DNA from: Chitinophaga sp. CF418
GTDB lineage: Bacteria; Bacteroidota; Bacteroidia; Chitinophagales; Chitinophagaceae
Assembly: GCF_900142925.1 (NCBI RefSeq)
Contig: NZ_FRCN01000011.1
Span: forward strand, 186,001 to 250,000
Length of the DNA: 64,000 nt
Reading direction: 5' to 3'
Below are positions 58,920-64,000 of the stretch, piece by piece. The notes under the pieces are model-generated. The model saw nothing but the letters and a program-made list of their open reading frames with translations. It made no database searches and was not told where the DNA came from. The stretch's first letter is position 1. Each line of letters begins with the position of its first letter. Made by a program: the position numbers and the translations under genes.

Positions 58920-59849
58920 TTATAATTTCTGCAGTGTATCGACGATCTTCTTTTCAGCATCTGCTTTGGAAACATCTTCCTTCACAAATTTCTGACCAGT
59001 GATGTTTTCGAACAGCTCGATATAACGTTCGCTTACGCTGTTGATAAACTCGTCGGTCATTTCAGGTACCTGCTGACCGTCTTTACCCTGGAAGCCGTTT
59101 TCCATCAGCCACTCACGAACGAACTCTTTGCTGAGCTGTTTCTGAGCCTGGCCAGCCTTCTGTTTTTCCTCATAGCCTTCTGCGTAGAAGTAACGGGAAG
59201 AGTCAGGTGTATGGATCTCATCGATCACATAGATGGTATCGCCGATCTTACCGAATTCGTATTTGGTATCCACCAGGATCAGACCGCGTTCAGCTGCCAT
59301 TTCCTTACCGCGTTCGAACAGAGCGAGGGTGTATTTTTCGAGTTTCTCGTAGTCTTCTTTGCTTACAAGGCCCTGCGCGATGATCTCTTCACGGGAGATG
59401 TCTTCGTCATGACCTTCGTGTGCCTTGGTAGTAGGCGTAATGATCGGAGAAGGGAAAAAGTCATTTTCCTTCAGTCCTTCCGGCATGGTTACACCACACA
59501 GCTCGCGTTTACCGCTTTTGTAAGTTCTCCAGGCATGACCGGTGAGGTTACCACGCACCACCATTTCTACAGGGAAGGTTTCACATTTCAGACCAATGGT
59601 CACGTTTGGCAGAGGCACCGCCTTAACCCAGTTAGGAACAATATCCTTTGTAGCTTCCAGCATGATAGCAGCTACCTGGTTCAATACCTGTCCTTTGTAA
59701 GGAATGGGGCGGGGTAATACAACGTCAAATGCTGAGATACGGTCGCTTACCGCCATCACCATCAGCTTGTCATTAATTGTGTATACGTCCCTTACCTTTC
59801 CCTTATAAAAAGCCGTCTGTCCGGGAATCTGAAAATTTGACTCTAACAT
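58920..59849 (-). CDS. purC: Phosphoribosylaminoimidazole-succinocarboxamide synthase
   Basis: 309 residues, the longer form. Core motifs: FYKGKVRDVYTINDKLMVMA, SDRISAFDVVLPRPIPYKGQ, VVRGNLTGHAWRTYKSGKRE and LILVDTKYEFGKIGDTIYVI with DEIHTPDSSRYFY. It joins aspartate to CAIR with ATP in purine synthesis. Single gene with a -7 box 96 bases upstream. Confidence 0.96.
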   Translation of the reverse strand: MLESNFQIPGQTAFYKGKVRDVYTINDKLMVMAVSDRISAFDVVLPRPIPYKGQVLNQVAAIMLEATKDIVPNWVKAVPLPNVTIGLKCETFPVEMVVRGNLTGHAWRTYKSGKRELCGVTMPEGLKENDFFPSPIITPTTKAHEGHDEDISREEIIAQGLVSKEDYEKLEKYTLALFERGKEMAAERGLILVDTKYEFGKIGDTIYVIDEIHTPDSSRYFYAEGYEEKQKAGQAQKQLSKEFVREWLMENGFQGKDGQQVPEMTDEFINSVSERYIELFENITGQKFVKEDVSKADAEKKIVDTLQKL

Positions 59850-59945
59850 GAACTTAATAATTACCTATTAAAAATGATTAATGAATAGCCCTCATTCACA
59901 GGCTGTTGATAAGCAAATCAACAAGCGGTTATGCATTCAGGTTCG

Positions 59946-59953
59946 CAAAAATA
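59946..59953 (-). promoter_or_regulatory. -7 box for purC
   Basis: CAAAAATA (TATTTTTG on the minus strand), 96 bases before the ATG. Confidence 0.4.
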
Positions 59954-59985
59954 CTTTAGGTTGAGGGAATTATTACAGATAATCT

Positions 59986-61356
59986 CTAAGAAAACTTTAC
60001 AAGTTCCTGAACATTGTTGCCCGCATGTGCATGAATGAGGTTCAGAATATATTCATTTTCAGGGTACTGTGTCAGCCATTCCTTCACTGCATGTTCTTCC
60101 GTAATGGCTCTATCCCGGGGAATATAGCCCATCCCGTAGAAGCGGCCTTTCTCCATCAGGATACAACTTTGCTCCTGTGCATCACGGCCGTTGCCCATGA
60201 TCACAAAGGTGGGCTGTTGTTGCTGCATATGATTGATAGCGGCCTTCACCCGCAGGTTATATGTCTCAGGACCTTCTTTCTTCTCGCAGGCGCCCCGGCA
60301 GGTATGGTCAGGAATAGGCGAACAGGCGCCGTTCCCTTTCTGGAGGAAGCATAAACGCGGACAAAGATCAAACTCCCTGATCAGGCCCCGTAGCATCTGG
60401 TGTCCGTGTATCAGCAAAGGGAATGCATGTAATGGCATCGTGTACTTTCTGCGTTTCTCTATCGCGAGGCGGAGATAGCCCTGCTGGTCTTCGAAGCAGT
60501 AGAAGCCATATTTAAATTCGATATGTTTCTGCGAATAGTTATAAACAGGCCACAACCGTTTGATCTCCACGCTTTCCAGTATATGGGCCATCAGTTCCGT
60601 ACCAGTCACCTCATGGGAAACACCGTAAATATTACGGAGGAATTCCTGACGTTTACGACTGGCGCTGTTGCCGGTGAAATGGCTGTTCACCCTTTTCCGG
60701 ATATTCTTAGCCTTACCCACATACACCACTCTCCCTTTCTGATCATGGAAATAATAAACGCCCGGACTGCCCGGTAATGCAGTAACCTGTTCCGGTGGCA
60801 GATTAGGCGGTAGGAACTGTTCCTTCGAATGTGCGTTCAGTGCGTGGGCAATGGCATTATTCGCGTCCTGCCGTTGCAGCAGGGCGAAGAGCTTCACGGT
60901 TGCTGAAGCATCGCCGGTGGCGCGGTGACGATGGGTGACCGTTATCTGCAATGATTTGCAGAGATTACCCAGGCTGTATGATGGCAGTCCCGGCACGATC
61001 TTACGCCCTAGCCTTACTGTACACAGTTTCCTGCTGCGCAGCTGGTAACCGGCCTTTGCCAGGTGATATTGCAAAAAGGAATAATCGAAATTGACGTTGT
61101 GGGCCACGAAAATCTTATCGTGTATAAGGTCATATATGTCAGCCGCCACCTCTTCGAAAGAAGGTGCGCTGGCTACCATATCATCTGTAATACCTGTCAG
61201 GGATTGAATGTACCTTGGAATGGGCACACCCGGATTAATCAGCGTTTCATACTGCTGTACTACTTCCTGGCCGTCGTAAACAAAAATGGCTATCTCAGTA
61301 ATACCATTCGCACTGGCATGGCCACCTGTGGTTTCTATATCAACTATTGCGTACAT
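59986..61356 (-). CDS. DnaQ-type exonuclease fused to a GIY-YIG (UvrC-like) nuclease
   Basis: 456 residues from the ATG at 61356 (MYAIVDIETTGGHASANGI); a frame extension to 61473 lies across the promoter and is rejected. N-terminal DEDD exonuclease (about residues 1-170): VDIETTG, the NVNFDYSFLQYH motif, and HRATGDASATVKLF. A GIY-YIG domain follows (about 190-275): GSPGVYYFHDQKGRVVYVGK and RKRVNSHFTGNSASRKR. The C-terminal part has a Cys-x-n cluster (CPRLCFLQKGNGACSPIPDH). Such fusions probably act in DNA repair, cutting and then trimming, but no direct function is settled. Single gene. Confidence 0.88.
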   Translation of the reverse strand: MYAIVDIETTGGHASANGITEIAIFVYDGQEVVQQYETLINPGVPIPRYIQSLTGITDDMVASAPSFEEVAADIYDLIHDKIFVAHNVNFDYSFLQYHLAKAGYQLRSRKLCTVRLGRKIVPGLPSYSLGNLCKSLQITVTHRHRATGDASATVKLFALLQRQDANNAIAHALNAHSKEQFLPPNLPPEQVTALPGSPGVYYFHDQKGRVVYVGKAKNIRKRVNSHFTGNSASRKRQEFLRNIYGVSHEVTGTELMAHILESVEIKRLWPVYNYSQKHIEFKYGFYCFEDQQGYLRLAIEKRRKYTMPLHAFPLLIHGHQMLRGLIREFDLCPRLCFLQKGNGACSPIPDHTCRGACEKKEGPETYNLRVKAAINHMQQQQPTFVIMGNGRDAQEQSCILMEKGRFYGMGYIPRDRAITEEHAVKEWLTQYPENEYILNLIHAHAGNNVQELVKFS

Positions 61357-61374
61357 AACTCTCCACTCAACGAA

Positions 61375-61382
61375 CAAATATA
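61375..61382 (-). promoter_or_regulatory. -7 box for the exonuclease-GIY-YIG gene
   Basis: CAAATATA (TATATTTG on the minus strand), 18 bases before the ATG at 61356; supports that start. Confidence 0.5.
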
Positions 61383-61522
61383 AAGACAAGTTCGTACCTG
61401 GAGAATTATATATTTCAACAAAAGAGTTGTTAGCCACCAGGAGCGACATTCCCGAACTCAACAATCCCGACACATCACCCGGGGGCTAACAACTACTTAG
61501 TTACACATTCATGCCATAGCCT

Positions 61523-62092
61523 TTATTTCTTAAAAGCTGCCTGGATAGCCTTTGCTGAGTCCTGATGGGCTCTCAGCGTCGGCAATGTATTGGCTGCCCA
61601 TGTTTTCAGATCAGGATCGGTCAGGTTATTGGCTGCCTTGTCAAATTTGTCCACATCTTTATCATGATCATCCACCATCATATCGATATAGTGTTTGTCA
61701 AAGTCTTTTCCTGACATCTTGCTCATTTTTTCCATGTGGTCCCTCGCGTCTCCGGATACACTGTCCGGCAAAGCAATATTCTTACTCTGTGCCAATCCTT
61801 TCAGTTCATCTACCCCTTTTGAATGGTCGCGTACCATCATAGCGGCGAAGTCTTTTACCCGCTGGCTTGTTGCTTTTTCCTGAGCCATTTTACCAAGTTG
61901 TACTTCCATCATACCTCCATTAGCAGCTTCTACCGCAAAGTCAGAGGATTCTTTGTCAACAGGAGCCATTTCCTTGTTTACAGCCTGTGCGCTGTCCACA
62001 GCATTTTCGTGTTTGGCAGTATTACTTCCTCCGCAAGCCTGTAGCATCCAGGCGGCCAGCAAAGTAGCGGCAAAAAAAGTGAGTTTTTTCAT
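61523..62092 (-). CDS. DUF4142 lipoprotein
   Basis: 189 residues with a lipobox (AWMLQACGGSN). The DUF4142 domain, a ferritin-like helical bundle, covers about residues 50-185: SDFAVEAANGGMMEVQLGKM, RVKDFAAMMVRDHSKGVDEL and YIDMMVDDHDKDVDKFDKAA, with the H-D pairs of the family (RDHSKG, DDHDKD). Often stress-linked in other bacteria; function unknown. Divergent from tetR across a 305-base gap. Confidence 0.88.
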   Translation of the reverse strand: MKKLTFFAATLLAAWMLQACGGSNTAKHENAVDSAQAVNKEMAPVDKESSDFAVEAANGGMMEVQLGKMAQEKATSQRVKDFAAMMVRDHSKGVDELKGLAQSKNIALPDSVSGDARDHMEKMSKMSGKDFDKHYIDMMVDDHDKDVDKFDKAANNLTDPDLKTWAANTLPTLRAHQDSAKAIQAAFKK

Positions 62093-62263
62093 TTGTACCC
62101 TTTTTGGTTTAACAATTTTTAGATGTAATCAGTAATAACGTCTCATATAGTTTACGCCTGTTGTTTTGCAAAAAGAGTACCATGCCAGCCTGTAGGCAGA
62201 ACAGATGGCGAACCAATCCGTGCAGACCTTTACCCTTTCTTATTTGGCAACTGCGGCCTGTAC

Positions 62264-62282
62264 TATAATGATAATCAATACT
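62264..62282. promoter_or_regulatory. Weak Fur-box-like site
   Basis: ATAATGATAATCA matches the core of the E. coli Fur consensus; flanks do not. AT-rich DNA gives such matches by chance, so confidence is low. Confidence 0.2.
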
Positions 62283-62339
62283 TATAAAAGAAATTTGTAG
62301 ATCAATCTCCCCGTCCTGTCCTTTCGGAGAATACAATTC

Positions 62340-62384
62340 CAGAACATTCGTTCTAAAATAATTTGGAACATTCATTCTGAAATT
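62340..62384. promoter_or_regulatory. Operator pair before tetR
   Basis: Site 1, AGAACATTCGTTCT at 62341-62354, is an inverted repeat with 5-bp arms. Site 2, TTGGAACATTCATTCTGAAA from 62363, overlaps the -33 region and reaches the -7 box at 62386. Site 2 is nearly the same as the site before the flavin reductase gene at 62988. Confidence 0.6.
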
Positions 62385-62385
62385 C

Positions 62386-62393
62386 TAATTTTG
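62386..62393 (+). promoter_or_regulatory. -7 box for tetR
   Basis: TAATTTTG matches TAnnTTTG and ends four bases before the ATG at 62398; TTTG at 62362-62365 is 20 bases upstream and may be the -33 box. The layout predicts a leaderless transcript and repression by site 2. Confidence 0.55.
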
Positions 62394-62397
62394 CGAC

Positions 62398-62970
62398 ATG
62401 GCACGGAATAAAGCATTTGATCCTGAGGAAAGGCTGGAAAAAGCAAGGGATCTCTTCTGGGAGAAGGGGTACAATGCTACATCTATGCAGGACCTCGTGG
62501 AAGGTATGCAACTGAACCGGGCCAGTATATATGATACTTACGGCGACAAATACGCCCTCTTTCAGCAGTGCCTGCAGAACTACGCAAAAGAGAAGCTATT
62601 TGATTACAAACAGTGCTGTGATAAGGTCTCTCCTATGACAGCAGTGGAAAGTATCGTACGAAGAGCCGTAACGAACAGGAAAGAGGGTAAAACCTGCCTG
62701 ATGGTCAAAACATCCTTCGAACTGGCTTCTATGGATGACGGTATCAAAATGATCGTTCAGGAACAGGCCAAAGCAAGCATCCGCGTTTTACAGGAACTAT
62801 TGGAAAAAGCCAAACAGATGAATGAGATACCGGCAGAGAAAGACCCTGCCACATTAGCCCAGTTCCTTTACGCCAGCTTCAGCTCCCTCTGGATGATGGA
62901 CGTTCTTTTTGGTGATAAAGAGATGTTGGAACGTATGGCAGACCATATATTGGATAGCATCAGGCATTGA
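62398..62970 (+). CDS. TetR-family transcriptional regulator
   Basis: 190 residues. The N-terminal helix-turn-helix is RLEKARDLFWEKGYNATSMQ, DLVEGMQLNRASIYDTYGDK, YALFQQCL, the TetR signature. The C-terminal part is all helical with Cys residues in CLQNYAKEKLFDYKQCCDKV and KTCLMVKTSF that might serve as electrophile sensors, as in NemR. It likely represses itself and the Old Yellow Enzyme gene behind it, whose upstream site is almost identical. The ATG at 62398 is the only usable start. Confidence 0.9.
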   Translation: MARNKAFDPEERLEKARDLFWEKGYNATSMQDLVEGMQLNRASIYDTYGDKYALFQQCLQNYAKEKLFDYKQCCDKVSPMTAVESIVRRAVTNRKEGKTCLMVKTSFELASMDDGIKMIVQEQAKASIRVLQELLEKAKQMNEIPAEKDPATLAQFLYASFSSLWMMDVLFGDKEMLERMADHILDSIRH

Positions 62971-62987
62971 TATTTTTTTACCTTTTT

Positions 62988-63009
62988 TTGGAACAATCAT
63001 TCTGGAATC
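62988..63009. promoter_or_regulatory. Operator before the flavin reductase gene
   Basis: TTGGAACAATCATTCTGGAA followed by TC; about 18 of 21 positions agree with site 2 before tetR. It lies 18 bases before the ATG at 63028. Confidence 0.6.
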
Positions 63010-63027
63010 ATTAACGAAACGACAGGC

Positions 63028-64000
63028 ATGTATCCAACATTATTATCATCCACTACAATAGGCAATTACGCCATATCCAACAAGGTAGTTATGGCGCCTA
63101 CCTTGAGCAAGACGCACGTCCCTGCGGGCATTCCGAACGACGTGATGGTGAACTACTATAGCCAGCGGGCCAAAGCAGGCCTGATCATAGCAGAGGGGAC
63201 CGGTCCTGCGGAAAACGGTATGGGCAAGGCACACATGCCCGGCATTTACAGCAAGGACCAGATAGCGGGATGGAAAAAAGTTACAAAGGCAGTTCATGAG
63301 AACGGAGGCCGGATCTTCCTGCAGATCATGCATACAGGGCGCATATCACACCCGGCAAATATGCCGGGAAAAGCAGAGGTGATTGCTCCTTCAGCAGTTA
63401 CCGCCAAAGGTGAGATATGGACAGAGCAACACGGATGGCAACCATATGCCACTCCAAGAGCTATGACCACTTCAGAAGTGCAGAAGATGGTGCAGCAATA
63501 TGTGAAAGCAGCCACCCAGGCTATTGCAGCCGGGTTTGACGGAGTAGAGCTGCACGCAGCACATGGCTACCTGATGGACCAGTTCCTGCATCCTGACACT
63601 AATCAGCGTACAGATAAATATGGCGGCAGCATCCCAAACAGGATTCGCTTTATACTGGAAACAGTAGCCGCTGTAAGTCATGCCATCGGCAAACACCGCA
63701 CGGGCATCCGCCTGTCGCCTTACAGCCAGGTAAATGACCTGCAGCATCATGATGAGATAGATGCTACTTACGAATACCTCGTGGATGCACTGGATACGTA
63801 TGGTTTATCTTACATCCATCTGCTGCCGGAACATTCCACCCCGGCTACCCTGATAGCTGGTATCCGCTCAAGGTTCAACGGTACGCTCATCCTGAATGGT
63901 GATTACGATGCAATACGTGCAGAACAGACAGTGCTGAATGGATTAGCAGATCTCATCGCTTTCGAAAATCCATGTGTTTCTTCCCCCCTCTCCGGAAAGT
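63028..64000 (+). CDS. Old Yellow Enzyme family flavin reductase, 3' end outside window
   Basis: 324 codons from the ATG at 63028 are open to the window end. OYE motifs: NKVVMAPTLSKTHVPAGIPN, FLQIMHTGRISHPANMPGKA and GVELHAAHGYLMDQFLHPDT then NQRTDKYGGSIPNRIRF. The His pair H-A-A-H binds the substrate carbonyl. With FMN and NADPH such enzymes reduce activated alkenes, nitro-compounds and other electrophiles. The last visible stretch (ADLIAFENPCVSSPLSGK) departs from the usual FxxPFIxNPDL pattern at several positions. It sits 57 bases behind tetR with a shared operator, like nemR-nemA. Confidence 0.9.
   Translation, partial: MYPTLLSSTTIGNYAISNKVVMAPTLSKTHVPAGIPNDVMVNYYSQRAKAGLIIAEGTGPAENGMGKAHMPGIYSKDQIAGWKKVTKAVHENGGRIFLQIMHTGRISHPANMPGKAEVIAPSAVTAKGEIWTEQHGWQPYATPRAMTTSEVQKMVQQYVKAATQAIAAGFDGVELHAAHGYLMDQFLHPDTNQRTDKYGGSIPNRIRFILETVAAVSHAIGKHRTGIRLSPYSQVNDLQHHDEIDATYEYLVDALDTYGLSYIHLLPEHSTPATLIAGIRSRFNGTLILNGDYDAIRAEQTVLNGLADLIAFENPCVSSPLSGK

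Larger units (their letters stand above)
62093..62397. other. Intergenic region between DUF4142 and tetR
   Basis: 305 bases. The right end holds the tetR promoter and two TetR-type palindromes. TATAATGATAATCAATACT at 62264-62282 resembles an E. coli Fur box at about 15 of 19 positions; this is weak. No ORF or repeat in the left half. Confidence 0.5.

Noticed and set aside
61357..61473. Longer start for the exonuclease-GIY-YIG protein
   Set aside because: It spans the -7 box, and the exonuclease motif begins at the chosen Met.

Overview
The window reads as chromosomal DNA of a Bacteroidetes bacterium, most likely a Chitinophaga-type member of Chitinophagaceae. The support is a dense set of lineage-typical families (DUF4252, DUF2911, DUF3276/PUR-alpha-like, BT_3928-type DoxX protein, FecI/FecR/SusC with an STN domain), the weakness of Shine-Dalgarno signals, and repeated occurrences of the Bacteroidetes -7 promoter box TAnnTTTG just upstream of genes. 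No rRNA, tRNA, CRISPR array or complete insertion sequence was seen.

Layout. 1-4.3 kb: end of ppa, an NlpC/P60 hydrolase, then two tandem sigma factor/zinc-finger anti-sigma pairs. 4.3-16.4 kb: housekeeping genes (TPR protein, gyrA, saccharopine dehydrogenase, a zinc-less sirtuin, PAP2 phosphatase, DUF4349, EVE protein, LutA-like protein, ribH, pdhA). 16.5-28.8 kb: recF and a DUF721 partner, a sigma/anti-sigma/DUF4252 operon, an orphan OppB-type permease, DoxX protein, folP-cdaA, FKBP isomerase, nrnA, ndk, xerD. 28.8-30.2 kb: a gene-free, repeat-rich region directly behind xerD. 30.2-41.4 kb: PI-PLC, a transthyretin-like double-domain protein, a signalling locus (small protein with a Cys-containing tail, 7TM-like protein, histidine kinase, LuxR regulator), DUF2911, then a PIG-L/two micro-proteins/sodium symporter operon. 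41.6-47.5 kb: small surface-type protein and a FecI/FecR/SusC set with no SusD. 47.7-64 kb: pyrR-pyrB, peroxiredoxin, pruA, prfB (with a programmed frameshift), a TspO-like protein, pgi, DUF3276, an ABC exporter, purC, an exonuclease/GIY-YIG fusion, DUF4142, and a TetR regulator in front of an Old Yellow Enzyme cut by the window end.

How the parts relate. Three sigma/anti-sigma modules and the FecI/FecR/SusC set indicate heavy use of envelope-linked transcription control. The TetR regulator and the flavin reductase behind it share a near-identical site, so they probably form one regulated unit. The PIG-L operon carries two small membrane proteins too short for usual gene calling, one translationally coupled to the symporter.

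Most notable observations: prfB is joined by a +1 frameshift at CTT-TAA-C, with UAA rather than UGA; a dispersed two-hairpin palindromic repeat family occurs at six or more places, once inside a coding region and once expanded to a 49-bp tandem array; a 58-bp minisatellite plus inverted repeats and 11-bp arrays lie behind xerD; and the small-protein/7TM/kinase/regulator locus is a candidate undescribed signalling system.
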